NCBI RefSeq assembly: GCF_025685565.1
Contig: NZ_JAGSYE010000003.1
Span: 969,275-1,033,274, forward strand
Source: Granulicella aggregans
GTDB lineage: Bacteria > Acidobacteriota > Terriglobia > Terriglobales > Acidobacteriaceae
Length of the DNA stretch: 64,000 bases
Direction: 5' to 3'
Part shown: one piece after another, positions 13,882 through 22,879 of the stretch
Position numbering within the stretch: the stretch's first letter is position 1
How the letters are laid out: each line of letters starts with the position of its first letter
Notes under the pieces: generated by a model
The model's database searches: none
The model's input: only the letters and a program-made list of their open reading frames with translations
Told to the model about the DNA's origin: nothing
Made by a program: the position numbers and the translations under genes

Positions 13882-15192
13882 ATGCCTTCATCCAAATTGA
13901 CCTCGCCGAACCGGCGACGCTTCCTGCTTGCGGCTGCCGCTGCCGCTCCTGCCCTTACGCTGCATGCACAAGAGGACTACGAGGCTGCGAAGGCTGGCAA
14001 GCTGCCGCCTGCGATTGCGGCGCTGAAGCCGCGCGTGCAAGAGGCGGTTCCGATTACGCTGGTGGAGCGCGAGGGAAGGCTGGAGCATGCTCGGTCGTTG
14101 ATGAAGTCGAAGGATATGGATGCTCTTATCATCACGGTGGGGACGAGCTTGAATTACTTTTCCGGGCTGAAGGTGGGATATCAGTCGGAGCGGCTGTTTG
14201 CGTGGATTCTGCCCGCGAGCGGAGCGCCGTTTGTGGTGTGCCCTGCATTTGAGGAGGGGCGAGTTCGTGAAGGGCTGACGATGGCTCCGGATGGAGCGGC
14301 AACGAAGATCCATACCTGGAACGAGGATGCGAGTCCGTATGACCTGGTGGCGCGGTCGTTGAAGGAACGCGGGCTGGCGAGCGGCACTGTGGGGGTTGAA
14401 GAGCGGACGCAGTTTGCGTTTGCCGATGGGATGATGCACGCGACTCCGGCGCTGAAGGTGGTGAATGGGACGCCGATCACGGCGGGGTGCCGGATGGTGA
14501 AGTCGCCGGCGGAGCTGGCACTGATGCAACTGGCGAACGACATTACGCTGTCAGTGTATGAGGCGGCATATAAGTCGGCGAAGGTGGGGATGACGAACCG
14601 GGAGTTTACCGGGCTGATTGCCGCGGGTTATGAGCGCAGCGGGGTAAGGGGCGAGGCGAGCTGCCAGGTGGGGGTGTATTCGGCGCTGCCGCATGGGTCG
14701 GTGCAGCCGCAGGTGATTCGCGAAGGCGAGATCATTTTGATCGACGATGGGTGTTCGGTGGAGGGGTATCAGTCGGACATCTCACGGACGTTTGTGCTGG
14801 GCAAGCCGACGGACAAGCAGAAGAAGGTCTTCGAGATTGTGCATCGGGCGCAGGCCGCGGCTCTATCGGCGGCTCGGCCGGGGGTGGAGTGCCAGGCGAT
14901 CGATAAGGCGGCTCGGGATGTGATCGATGCGGCTGGTTTTGGGCCGGACTACAAGCACTTCACCCATCGCGTGGGGCATGGAATCGGGATGGATGGGCAC
15001 GAGTGGCCTTACCTGGTTCGCGGGAATGCGACCAAGCTCGAGGCAGGAATGTGTTTTTCGGACGAGCCGGGGATCTATATCGAAGGGGAGTTTGGGGTTC
15101 GGCTGGAGGATGACTGGTATGTCACGCCGGATGGCGGGAAGATGTTTACGCCGACCAGTTTGAGTCTGGAAGATCCGTTTGGGAAGGGGTAA
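13882..15192 (+). CDS. M24 metallopeptidase, Xaa-Pro dipeptidase-like, Tat-exported
   Basis: 436 residues from ATG 13882; the open frame extends upstream into the fbp promoter, but a twin-arginine type signal directly after this ATG (NRRRFLLAAAAAAPALTLHAQE) fixes the start. The pita-bread catalytic domain is in the C-terminal half with the five metal ligands visible: two Asp in IDDGCSVEGYQSDISRTF, His in HRVGHGIGMDGHEWPY, Glu in FSDEPGIY and Glu in GVRLEDDWYV. It probably cleaves N-terminal residues next to proline outside the cytoplasm. Confidence 0.88.
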   Translation: MPSSKLTSPNRRRFLLAAAAAAPALTLHAQEDYEAAKAGKLPPAIAALKPRVQEAVPITLVEREGRLEHARSLMKSKDMDALIITVGTSLNYFSGLKVGYQSERLFAWILPASGAPFVVCPAFEEGRVREGLTMAPDGAATKIHTWNEDASPYDLVARSLKERGLASGTVGVEERTQFAFADGMMHATPALKVVNGTPITAGCRMVKSPAELALMQLANDITLSVYEAAYKSAKVGMTNREFTGLIAAGYERSGVRGEASCQVGVYSALPHGSVQPQVIREGEIILIDDGCSVEGYQSDISRTFVLGKPTDKQKKVFEIVHRAQAAALSAARPGVECQAIDKAARDVIDAAGFGPDYKHFTHRVGHGIGMDGHEWPYLVRGNATKLEAGMCFSDEPGIYIEGEFGVRLEDDWYVTPDGGKMFTPTSLSLEDPFGKG

Positions 15193-15381
15193 GTGGCCCC
15201 CTCCCCCTTACCCGCGCAAAATATTCAGGAGTAAGGACTTAGGCTTACAAAACAGGTGTGCTTGAGAGCTAAGTTACTGATTCTAGAAATGCACTCTTCG
15301 CTAAAATATTCATTCTAAAGGTATTGATATCATCACGATACGGAGTCGAGACGCTGATCCTGCGTGCTTCGGGTCGCTTCC

Positions 15382-15492
15382 AAGCGAACCTTAGCGGCTA
15401 AAGCCGCAGTGCAGGTACGGCATCTGCGGCACGGCTGAAGCGGTGCCCTTAAGCAAGACGGCGATGAATCAGAGTCACGCTGATTCATCGCC
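15382..15492. repeat. palindromic intergenic repeat (family A) plus 13-bp hairpin
   Basis: GCGGCTAAAGCCGC and GGCACGGCTGAAGCGGTGCC, followed by CTTAAGCAAGAC, form the same two-palindrome block seen at 20766, 21673 and 50871. Next to it a perfect 13-bp hairpin (15460-15472 with 15480-15492, GGCGATGAATCAG type) may act as a terminator for the minus-strand Fe-S gene. The remaining 15193-15381 shows no gene. Confidence 0.7.
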
Positions 15493-15529
15493 AATTTAGG
15501 CTGAAGCACTCTAAAACCCGAGGCTGGTC

Positions 15530-15913
15530 TTAGACGCTGAAGGAGGAGCCGCAGCCGCAGGTGCTCTTGACGGCGGCGTTTTCGAACTTGAAGCCGGCGG
15601 CTTCGAGGGTCTCGACGTAGTCGACGACGCAGTTCGAGAGGTACATGGCGGAGGTGGCGTCGACGAAGACCTTGAGGTCGTCGAAGCGGTAGACCTTGTC
15701 CATCATGCCGCTCTGGTTCTCGAAGCTCATGGAGTACTGGAAGCCGGAGCATCCGCCGCCGACCACACCGATGCGCAGACCAGCCGGGATGGGATCCTGG
15801 GTGGACATGATCTCGCGGACCTTGACGATGGCATTCGGGGTCAGGGTGACGGGAGTGGTGGACGCGGGTGCGTTTACAACTTCGGCAGTCGGGGTAACGG
15901 TAGCAGTCGCCAT
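15530..15913 (-). CDS. erpA: A-type iron-sulfur cluster carrier (ErpA/IscA/SufA family)
   Basis: 127 residues including a Thr/Val/Ala-rich N-terminal extension of about 25 residues. The HesB fold has the three conserved cysteines, in GGGCSGFQYS and in the C-terminal STCGCGSSFSV. These proteins accept Fe-S clusters from the assembly scaffold and insert them into apo-enzymes. The choice among ErpA, IscA and SufA is not settled by sequence. It stands alone and is divergent from the TadE gene. Confidence 0.9.
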   Translation of the reverse strand: MATATVTPTAEVVNAPASTTPVTLTPNAIVKVREIMSTQDPIPAGLRIGVVGGGCSGFQYSMSFENQSGMMDKVYRFDDLKVFVDATSAMYLSNCVVDYVETLEAAGFKFENAAVKSTCGCGSSFSV

Positions 15914-16254
15914 GAAATCTCCTATGGGTACAAAACTCTCAAACTAAGTGTATGCGCGGCCGAAGCGATCGGCAAGCAGGCGTTTCGGCCAGCCCTCGAT
16001 CCGCCATGAGTTTAGACGCCGAAGACCGAACCGGGATTCAGGTACCCCCTAAGTTTGATCTGGCTGCGACTGCCGTTCAGAGACTTCGAGGCCCCGCCGA
16101 TAGAGACGAGAAGCGGCAAAATATGCCGTGGCACCGGGTTGCGGGGATATTGCCGCCAGATGCCGGCAACGGTTTTCGTGGAGATGGAGGAGATTACGGT
16201 CCTGTCCAGGACCCACGAGAATACTTCAAGAGTATGCAGACTAAGGGGACCGAA
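15914..16254. other. leader region upstream of the first TadE/TadG pair
   Basis: 341 bp between the Fe-S carrier and the TadE-like gene. The TadE frame is open upstream to 15952, but the translated sequence has no TadE-like character and no ribosome site, so I treat it as non-coding. I see GC-rich stem-forming stretches (around 16075-16200) but no recognisable riboswitch. Confidence 0.5.
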
Positions 16255-16749
16255 GTGACAGAGAGAATGCCCTTCTGGAGCCGCAAGCAAGCTCTACTCT
16301 CTCTGCGCAGCGATCAGAAAGCACAGTCTCTGATCGAGTTTGCCTTTATCCTCCCCGTATTTCTGCTGGTGGTCACCGGCATGTTTGCCTTCGGCGTCGC
16401 ATTTACGAACTGGATGGTGCTGACCGACGCCACGTCTCTTGGCGGAAGAACGGTCTCGATCAGCCGGGGCAATACGCTCGATCCATGCTCGACGGCGTCG
16501 ACCGCCGTTGCGGGTGCGGCACCCGGCCTGAATACAAGTCAGATCACCTACAGCTCCGTGATCAACGGGACGACCTACTCCGGGACCTCCTGCAACAGCT
16601 CCAGCACGACGACAGGAGCTGCGGGAAATCTTGTGCAGGGAGGCTACTACATCCTTTCGACGACCTACCCCTGCAAGCTGGCGGTGTTCGGGCAGAATCT
16701 GGTGTCGAACTGCACCTTACATGCCTCGGTGAAGGAGCTAGTGCAATGA
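16255..16749 (+). CDS. TadE-like pilus assembly protein, copy 1
   Basis: 164 residues from GTG 16255, placed 6 nt after AAGGGG (ATG 16267 is the alternative). A TadE signature follows a short basic N-terminus: AQSLIEFAFILPVFLLVVTG is a prepilin-like hydrophobic helix with the family Glu. The rest is a small Cys/Ser/Thr-rich extracytoplasmic domain. It is very similar to the product of 18563-19114. Its stop overlaps the next gene (ATGA). TadE proteins are pseudopilins of the Flp/Tad system; no tad ATPase or secretin is in the window. Confidence 0.82.
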   Translation: MTERMPFWSRKQALLSLRSDQKAQSLIEFAFILPVFLLVVTGMFAFGVAFTNWMVLTDATSLGGRTVSISRGNTLDPCSTASTAVAGAAPGLNTSQITYSSVINGTTYSGTSCNSSSTTTGAAGNLVQGGYYILSTTYPCKLAVFGQNLVSNCTLHASVKELVQ

Positions 16750-18308
16750 GGGGTCTCAGGTCTTTGCTCCGAGACGAAAGTGGTCAGGCGATCATTCTCA
16801 CCGCAGTGATGATGGTCGCGCTCCTGGGCATGTTTTCGCTGGTGGCAGGAGCCGGCTATGCCCTCACCATGCAACGACAACTGCAGGCCTCGACCGACGC
16901 GGCAGCGCTGGCGGGAGCCGGGGCACTGCAGATCAACCGGAGTTCCTCTGCAGCCTTGAGCGCCGTGCAATCGTTCAGTTCGAACTCCGGCCAATATAAC
17001 GCGAGCTCTAGCCTTGGGACAGTCTCGATGATGTCGGGGAGTCCCGCGTTGAAGTGCCTAAACGCTCTGAAGGCGATAGGAACGCCCTGTGTTGGGGCGG
17101 CGCCTTACAACGCGGTGCAGGTCAAACAGCAGGCGGTGATCAACATTCCTCTCGGGGGATTTATTGGGCATCCGACCCTGACGCTTACCGCGAGCGCGAC
17201 GGCATCCATCAATGGGGGAGCGCCGTTGCCTTCCAACATTGCCGTGATTATCGACACGACCCTCTCTATGAACGAGCAGGACCTGGACTGCGGGAGTACG
17301 CAGATGCAGTGCGCGCTGACCGGGCTGCAGAACCTGATGCAGAGCCTGAATCCGTGCGCGCAGACGTCGGCTGCCTGCGTCGCTACGGCGGGAGTCTCTG
17401 CCAACACCGTTGACCGGGTGAGCCTGTTTACCTTCCCGCCAGTCCAGACAAGTTCCGTGAGCGTCGACTCCAGCTGCGCGACAACTCCCAGCAGCGGATA
17501 TACCTATCTTGCCGGGATCGGAGAGATCGTTATGCCACCGTCCGCTGCCTATAGCGGTTTGGCGACGGCGACGTCTTACTGGTTCCCACCGGCTGGGGCG
17601 GGATCGGCCGCGCCGGGGACGGCCTACAGCGTAAGTCCGACTAACGGTAATGTGACCTCGACCTACCAGATCGTGGGGTTCATGAGTGATTACAAGACCT
17701 CGAATGGGACCAAGACGCTGAACACGTCTTCCGCTTTGGTCAAGGCGGCTGGGGGCGTATCCGGCTGCGGGGGCATGGCTCCGCCGAACTATGCGGGAGT
17801 TTACGGGACTTACTATCCCGGAGCGATCTATGAGGCGCAGTCCGCTCTGATCGCGGCGCAGGCAGCGAATCCGGGGACTCTGAACGCCATGATTATCCTG
17901 AGCGACGGTGACTCCAACGCCCCGCAGAAGAACGGCCCGTATAACGTCTTCTACAGCGATGCCACGGCTAGCGGGACGTACCCCTCTTGGGTTGGGCAGT
18001 GCGGGCAGGCTGTGGTTGCGGCACAGGCGGCGACCTCGGCAGGGACGCGAGTTTATTCGGTCGCGTATGGCTCCCCGTCAGTCGGCTGCGTAACGGATGT
18101 TGCCGCCGGGTCGAATCCGAATATCACGCCGTGCAATACGATGGCTGCGCTGGCTTCCGCACCGCAGTATTTCTTCTCGGACTATAACCAGTCGGGATCG
18201 GGAAGCACCTGCGTATCCAGCCAGCCGGTCACGTCGCTCAGCGGGATCTTTGCCGCGATCGCGGCGGACCTTTCCACTCCGCGATTGATTCCCGACAACC
18301 TGACGTAA
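16746..18308 (+). CDS. TadG-like protein with von Willebrand A domain, copy 1
   Basis: 520 residues from ATG 16746. The N-terminal Tad/TadG segment ESGQAIILTAVMMVALLGMF is a membrane anchor followed by QRQLQASTDAAALAGA. A VWA-like domain starts at about residue 165 with IAVIIDTTLSMNEQD (MIDAS-type D-x-T-x-S) and later MIILSDGDSN. It has many Cys pairs, consistent with an exported, disulfide-rich protein. It is translationally coupled to the TadE-like gene and has a close paralogue immediately downstream. Confidence 0.82.
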   Translation: MRGLRSLLRDESGQAIILTAVMMVALLGMFSLVAGAGYALTMQRQLQASTDAAALAGAGALQINRSSSAALSAVQSFSSNSGQYNASSSLGTVSMMSGSPALKCLNALKAIGTPCVGAAPYNAVQVKQQAVINIPLGGFIGHPTLTLTASATASINGGAPLPSNIAVIIDTTLSMNEQDLDCGSTQMQCALTGLQNLMQSLNPCAQTSAACVATAGVSANTVDRVSLFTFPPVQTSSVSVDSSCATTPSSGYTYLAGIGEIVMPPSAAYSGLATATSYWFPPAGAGSAAPGTAYSVSPTNGNVTSTYQIVGFMSDYKTSNGTKTLNTSSALVKAAGGVSGCGGMAPPNYAGVYGTYYPGAIYEAQSALIAAQAANPGTLNAMIILSDGDSNAPQKNGPYNVFYSDATASGTYPSWVGQCGQAVVAAQAATSAGTRVYSVAYGSPSVGCVTDVAAGSNPNITPCNTMAALASAPQYFFSDYNQSGSGSTCVSSQPVTSLSGIFAAIAADLSTPRLIPDNLT

Positions 18309-18562
18309 GCGGACGCTCTGAGGTTTCCATCAGACAACGGACCCGTAACCGGCGCCATGAATCGTGTGCGGGCAGGCGGGATCTGAGACCATTCCGTGTT
18401 TTCTGGACGCACAAACGGCACCGATGGCGGTGACGTTGTCACTTTCGTGGGATGCCAAATCGAAACAGCGAAACCTACGCTTGTCGTTACGACATCGTCT
18501 GCCGGAGCGTCATTGGCCGGAAGCCATGCGACATAGATGGCGGCGGATCTGAGACTTCCTGA

Positions 18563-19114
18563 GTGCCGAAGGAAAGATTCCAGAGCTTCAGCCGCGGGGA
18601 GTACACGTTGGTCGAAGTGCAGGCAGAGTTGAGGTTCGCCAGAAAGCAACCCCGTTCTGGATGGGGCATCGGCGACGAGAGCGGCCAGTCTCTGGTCGAG
18701 TTCGCGATGGTTCTCCCTGCATTCCTCCTTGTAGTGACTGGGATGTTTGCCTTCGGAGTGGCCTTTACCAACTGGCTGGTACTGACCGACGCCACATCGC
18801 TGGGTGGCCGGACCGTTGCAATCAGCCGTGGCAATACGCTTGACCCATGCGCGACGGCATCAAATGCGGTTGCAGGAGCTTCTCCGGGGCTCAATACGAG
18901 CCTGATCGTCTACACCTCCGTCATCAATGGGACCGCTGCGATTACCGGCACTTCCTGCAGCAGTGCAAGCACAACCACGGGAGCAGCCGGGAACCTGGTG
19001 CAGGGAGGTACCTATGTGCTCACCACTAGCTATCCCTGCACGCTCAAAGTGTTCGGCCAAAATCTCATTCCGAATTGCACCATGCATGCCTCAGTGAGGG
19101 AGTTGGTGCAATGA
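18563..19114 (+). CDS. TadE-like pilus assembly protein, copy 2
   Basis: 183 residues from GTG 18563; a later start closer to the hydrophobic helix is possible. It repeats copy 1 closely: GQSLVEFAMVLPAFLLVVTG, TNWLVLTDATSLGGRTVAIS, GNTLDPCATAS and a C-terminal LHASV-like MHASVRELVQ. Its stop overlaps the following TadG-like ATG in the same ATGA arrangement. The 254 bp separating it from the first pair contain no gene. Confidence 0.82.
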   Translation: MPKERFQSFSRGEYTLVEVQAELRFARKQPRSGWGIGDESGQSLVEFAMVLPAFLLVVTGMFAFGVAFTNWLVLTDATSLGGRTVAISRGNTLDPCATASNAVAGASPGLNTSLIVYTSVINGTAAITGTSCSSASTTTGAAGNLVQGGTYVLTTSYPCTLKVFGQNLIPNCTMHASVRELVQ

Positions 19115-20688
19115 CCACTCCGCGCCCCGGACGCTTCAGAGACCTGGTGACTGACGAAAGCGGGCAGACACTGATTCTCGCGGCAGTCATGATGACCGCT
19201 CTGATCGGCATGCTGTCCCTGGTGGTAGGCGCGGGATATGCGATGGCGATGCAGCGGGAGTTACAGGCCTCGACGGACGCGGCCGCGCTGGCAGGGGCTG
19301 GAGCACTGCAGATCAACAAGAGCTCCAGCTCAGCAACGAGCGCCGTTCAATCGTATAGCTCGAACTCCGGGCAGTACAACGCCAGCTCGAACCTTGGCAC
19401 GGTCTCGATGATGTCCGGCAGTCCTGCGCTGAAGTGCCTGCAGACGCTACAGGCGCTCGGCGTGCCGTGCGTGGGCGCCGCACCCTACAACGCGGTCCAG
19501 GTAAAGCAGCAGGCGATCGTCAACCTGCCGCTGGGGGGATTCCTGGGGCATCCGACGTTTACCTTGACTGCGAGTGCGACAGCGGCGGTGAACGGTGGGG
19601 CACCGACGCCTTACAACATTGCGGTCATTATCGACACGACGCTTTCGATGAACGCGCAGGACACAGATTGCGGCAATACGCAGATGCAGTGTGCTTTGAA
19701 TGGGCTACAGAACCTGCTGCAAAACCTCAATCCTTGTGCCCAGCAGTTGGCAGTCTGCACGTTTACGGCTGGAAACTCCGCAAATTCAGTGGATCGCGTG
19801 AGCCTGTTCACGTTTCCATCGCTCCTGACCAGTACAGTGGGCGTTGACTCCTCCTGCACGACGACTCCCAGCAGCGGCTATAGCTACGATCCCACAATTG
19901 GCGAGTACGTGATGCCTCCATCGAATCCGTACAGCGGCCTGGCAACGGCGACTTCGTACTGGTTTCCATCAGCGACCGCTGGATCAGCCTCACCGGGAAG
20001 CGCCTATGGTGTGAACCCTACCAACGGCACGGTGACCTCCACCTACCAGGTGCTGGGGTTCATGAGCGACTATAAGACTTCGGACACGACGCGGACCCTG
20101 AACACCTCTTCTGCGCTGGTGAAAGCTGCCGGTGGGGTACCGGGCTGTGGCGGACTTGCTCCCTCAAACTACGACGGAGTGTACGGCACGTACTATGCCG
20201 GGGTGCTTTACCAGGCGCAGGCGGCGTTGATTGCGGCGCAGAACGCTAATCCGGGATCGCAGAACGCGCTGATCATCCTCAGCGATGGGAACGCGACGAC
20301 TCCGCAAACTAACGGCTCGTATATTGACTTCTACAGTGGTGCCACGAGCAACGGGCTCTACCCCTCGTGGGTAGGAGAGTGTGGGCAGGCCGTGGTCGCA
20401 GCCAAGGCGGCGACGGCAGCCGGAACGCGGGTGTACTCGGTTGCGTACGGATCTCCTTCGGTCGGATGCCTGTCCGATACTGCTGCCGGATCTTATCCCA
20501 ACATCAGTCCGTGCAACACGATGGCGTCGATGGCCTCGGCGCCGCAGTACTTTTATTCGGACTACAAGCAGTCGGGTTCGCTGAGCACGTGCACGTCGAG
20601 CCAGCCGGTGACATCGCTGAGTGGGATCTTCTCCGCGATCGCGGCGGACCTGTCTACGCCGCGTTTGATTCCTGACAGCGTGACTTGA
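19111..20688 (+). CDS. TadG-like protein with von Willebrand A domain, copy 2
   Basis: 525 residues, a paralogue of the 16746 gene along its whole length: ESGQTLILAAVMMTALIGML anchor, QRELQASTDAAALAGA, IAVIIDTTLSMNAQDTDC and ALIILSDGNA. Both copies end STPRLIPD followed by a short tail. The two-gene unit is clearly a tandem duplication that has since diverged, which suggests selection for two versions of a surface or pilus-tip component. Confidence 0.82.
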   Translation: MTTPRPGRFRDLVTDESGQTLILAAVMMTALIGMLSLVVGAGYAMAMQRELQASTDAAALAGAGALQINKSSSSATSAVQSYSSNSGQYNASSNLGTVSMMSGSPALKCLQTLQALGVPCVGAAPYNAVQVKQQAIVNLPLGGFLGHPTFTLTASATAAVNGGAPTPYNIAVIIDTTLSMNAQDTDCGNTQMQCALNGLQNLLQNLNPCAQQLAVCTFTAGNSANSVDRVSLFTFPSLLTSTVGVDSSCTTTPSSGYSYDPTIGEYVMPPSNPYSGLATATSYWFPSATAGSASPGSAYGVNPTNGTVTSTYQVLGFMSDYKTSDTTRTLNTSSALVKAAGGVPGCGGLAPSNYDGVYGTYYAGVLYQAQAALIAAQNANPGSQNALIILSDGNATTPQTNGSYIDFYSGATSNGLYPSWVGECGQAVVAAKAATAAGTRVYSVAYGSPSVGCLSDTAAGSYPNISPCNTMASMASAPQYFYSDYKQSGSLSTCTSSQPVTSLSGIFSAIAADLSTPRLIPDSVT

Positions 20689-20765
20689 TTGAACTTCCTG
20701 CGGAAGATCAGTTGATCTCAGACGGGTAGAACGCTTTCAGCTCTAGAGCGGTTTGCGCCGAAGAG

Positions 20766-20842
20766 AAGCGTACCTCAGCGGCTGAAGCCGCGCCTTGGAG
20801 TCTACGTTATGGCACGGCTGAAGCCGCGCCCGTAAGCAAGAC
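20766..20842. repeat. palindromic intergenic repeat (family A)
   Basis: AAGCGTACCTCAGCGGCTGA, AGCCGC and GGCACGGCTGAAGCCG, ending GTAAGCAAGAC: the same two-hairpin unit as at 15382, 21673 and 50871. It lies between the second TadG gene and the convergent response regulator. Confidence 0.75.
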
Positions 20843-20894
20843 TGTCTTTTCGCCTACAGTCCTGCGCAGGGGTTAGAGCCACTCATCTCTCCAT

Positions 20895-21632
20895 TCAGGC
20901 GACGAACTTGTAGCCTACGCCGCGGACGGTAAGCAGGTGGACGGGGTTGCCGGGGTCGGTCTCGATGTAGCGGCGGAGGCGAACAATGAAGTTGTCGATG
21001 GCGCGAGTGTCGGTGTCTTCGTGAACGCGCCAGACCTGCTCGAGGATCTCCTTGCGGGGGACGATCTTGCCTTCGCGGTCGGTGAGGTAGCGGAGGAGGT
21101 CGGCCTCCATCAGGGTGAGGTGGGTGGTGCCGTGGGGGGCGATCAGTTCCAGGGCGTCGAAGCGGATGAGGTGGTGATCGAAGGCGTACTCGTCGGGAGG
21201 TGAGGGGTCGACGATCGCCGTAGCTTCTGTCTGCCAGGCGGTTCGGCGGAGCAGAGTCTTCAGACGGACGAGCAGGATGTTGAGGTCGAAGGGCTTGGGG
21301 AGATAGTCGTCGGCTCCGGCTTCGAGGCCTTCGAGGATGTCTTCGGTACGGCTGCGCGCGGTGAGCAAAAGGACGGGGACGAAGCGCTTTGCAGCGCGAA
21401 GGGCGCGGACGATGGCGAAGCCGTCGGTGCCGGGGAGCATGCAGTCGAGGAGGATGGCGGCGGGGGCTTCGGGGCCTTCCTGGGGCGCGGCGAGGAGCCA
21501 GGCTAGGGCGGAGTCGCCGTCGGACTCGTGATGGGTGCGGTAGCCTTCGGCCTGTAGGTTGAAGACCAGGCCGGTGGCGAGGTGCTCTTCGTCTTCGACT
21601 ACGATGATCAGGGGTTCGGGTCCAGTGCTCAT
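20895..21632 (-). CDS. OmpR-family response regulator
   Basis: 245 residues. The receiver domain (1-125) has acidic pocket E-D-E in VVEDEEHL, phospho-acceptor Asp in ILLDCMLPG, Thr/Ser in LLTARS and Lys in PKPFDL. The C-terminal winged helix has LTLMEADLLRYL, the recognition part RAIDNFIVRLRRYIE and the closing VRGVGYKFVA. It is probably the partner of the kinase encoded immediately upstream (21761-22705), from which it is separated by a family A repeat. Confidence 0.93.
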   Translation of the reverse strand: MSTGPEPLIIVVEDEEHLATGLVFNLQAEGYRTHHESDGDSALAWLLAAPQEGPEAPAAILLDCMLPGTDGFAIVRALRAAKRFVPVLLLTARSRTEDILEGLEAGADDYLPKPFDLNILLVRLKTLLRRTAWQTEATAIVDPSPPDEYAFDHHLIRFDALELIAPHGTTHLTLMEADLLRYLTDREGKIVPRKEILEQVWRVHEDTDTRAIDNFIVRLRRYIETDPGNPVHLLTVRGVGYKFVA

Positions 21633-21672
21633 TGTTGATCAGAGTCTTTCGAGGCGTGTGGGAGTTGGATAA

Positions 21673-21752
21673 GAGCGTACCTCAGCGGCTAAAGCCGCGT
21701 GTGGTCGTCTTGCTCGGGTGGCACGACTGAAGCCGTGCCCTTAAGCAAGACG
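21673..21752. repeat. palindromic intergenic repeat (family A)
   Basis: GAGCGTACCTCAGCGGCTAA, AGCCGCG, then GGCACGACTGAAGCCGTGCC and CTTAAGCAAGAC. It sits between a kinase and its response regulator, so it could attenuate or stabilise their shared transcript. Confidence 0.75.
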
Positions 21753-21760
21753 TTCGCTTG

Positions 21761-22705
21761 CTATGCGGGGCTTTCGCGAGCGACTTCCGCGACAGGGCTT
21801 GTACGGTTGGCCAGGGGGAGGCGGAGGGTCATGGTGGTTCCGGCACCAAGGCCGGCACTGCTGGCGGTGACGTCGCCACCGTGCTGACGGGCGATGGAGC
21901 GGACGATGAAGAGGCCGAGACCCGTACCCTTGATGGTAACCATGGCGCGACCGGGGACTCGGTAGAAGCGGTGAAAGATGCGCTTGAGATGATCGGCGGG
22001 AATGCCTACGCCGGTGTCCTGAATGGTGAGGGCTACTGAGGTGTAGTCGACGATGTCGAGGCGGCAGCGGACATGGACACCTTCCGGTGAGTATTTGACG
22101 GCGTTGTCGAGGAGGTTCGAGATGGCGGTGCGGAGGTCTTCCAGGTTGGCGAGGACGGGGAGGTGGACGCCCACGGAGACGGGCTCAAGGACGATGGCGG
22201 TGGCCGGGAGGCGGTAGCGCTGAAGGGTTACGGCGATGCAGTCGGCGACCAGGGGTTCCATCTCAGCAGGAGAACGCTGCTGTTTGCGGTGACGCTGACC
22301 CTGTTCGCCGGCTTTGAGGACCTGCTCGACTGTGGCGAGGAGACGGTCTGAGTCCGCGAGCATGATGCGGTAGAACTCCTGGCGTTTGGCTTCGTCGACG
22401 GGACGGCGCTGCAATGTTTCAAGGTATAACCGGATGCTGGCGATGGGGGTTTTGAGCTCGTGGGTGACGGCGTTGAGGAAGGAGTCCTGGCGCTCGTTGC
22501 GGCGGACCTCGCGGACGAGAAAGATGGTGTTGAGGACGACGCCGGCGATGAGGAGCGCGAAGGAGATGATTCCGAGAACGACGAAGGCGACGGTGCGCTC
22601 GTTCAGGATGATCCAGCCGACCTGAAGCGCGACGGCGAGGCCAACGAGGAGCACGCCCATGGTGATGAAGGTGGCGATGGCTCCGCGGCGTCGAGAGATG
22701 TTCAT
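21761..22705 (-). CDS. membrane sensor histidine kinase
   Basis: 314 residues from ATG 22705. Two transmembrane helices lie near the N-terminus (about 11-33 and 41-63) with almost no periplasmic loop, so the signal is probably sensed in or near the membrane. The HisKA box FLNAVTHELKTPIAS is followed by a HATPase with LLDNAVKYSP, IQDTGVGIP and GTGLGLFIVRS. It is paired with the OmpR-type regulator downstream. Confidence 0.9.
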   Translation of the reverse strand: MNISRRRGAIATFITMGVLLVGLAVALQVGWIILNERTVAFVVLGIISFALLIAGVVLNTIFLVREVRRNERQDSFLNAVTHELKTPIASIRLYLETLQRRPVDEAKRQEFYRIMLADSDRLLATVEQVLKAGEQGQRHRKQQRSPAEMEPLVADCIAVTLQRYRLPATAIVLEPVSVGVHLPVLANLEDLRTAISNLLDNAVKYSPEGVHVRCRLDIVDYTSVALTIQDTGVGIPADHLKRIFHRFYRVPGRAMVTIKGTGLGLFIVRSIARQHGGDVTASSAGLGAGTTMTLRLPLANRTSPVAEVARESPA

Positions 22706-22879
22706 GGATGTGACCGTAGACGGCAAGGTACAACCACAGGGTACAACGGGGGAGAGATGCGGGAAAGCGCTCGGCGATTGCGGGATTGGCCGGGCTTGGA
22801 CGGGTGTGTCTGCAAAGACGCAGATTCCCTTCGGGAACAAGAAGCAAAAGCGGGAATGACAGGCAAGAGGGTTTGCGGA

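Noticed and set aside
15952..16254. N-terminal extension of the first TadE-like protein
   Set aside because: Not TadE-like, absent from the second copy, and a good ribosome site exists at GTG 16255.
18309..18562. Possible cyclic-di-GMP or similar riboswitch between the Tad pairs
   Set aside because: A few GCAAA-like stretches, but no conserved tetraloop receptor or matching element before the first pair.
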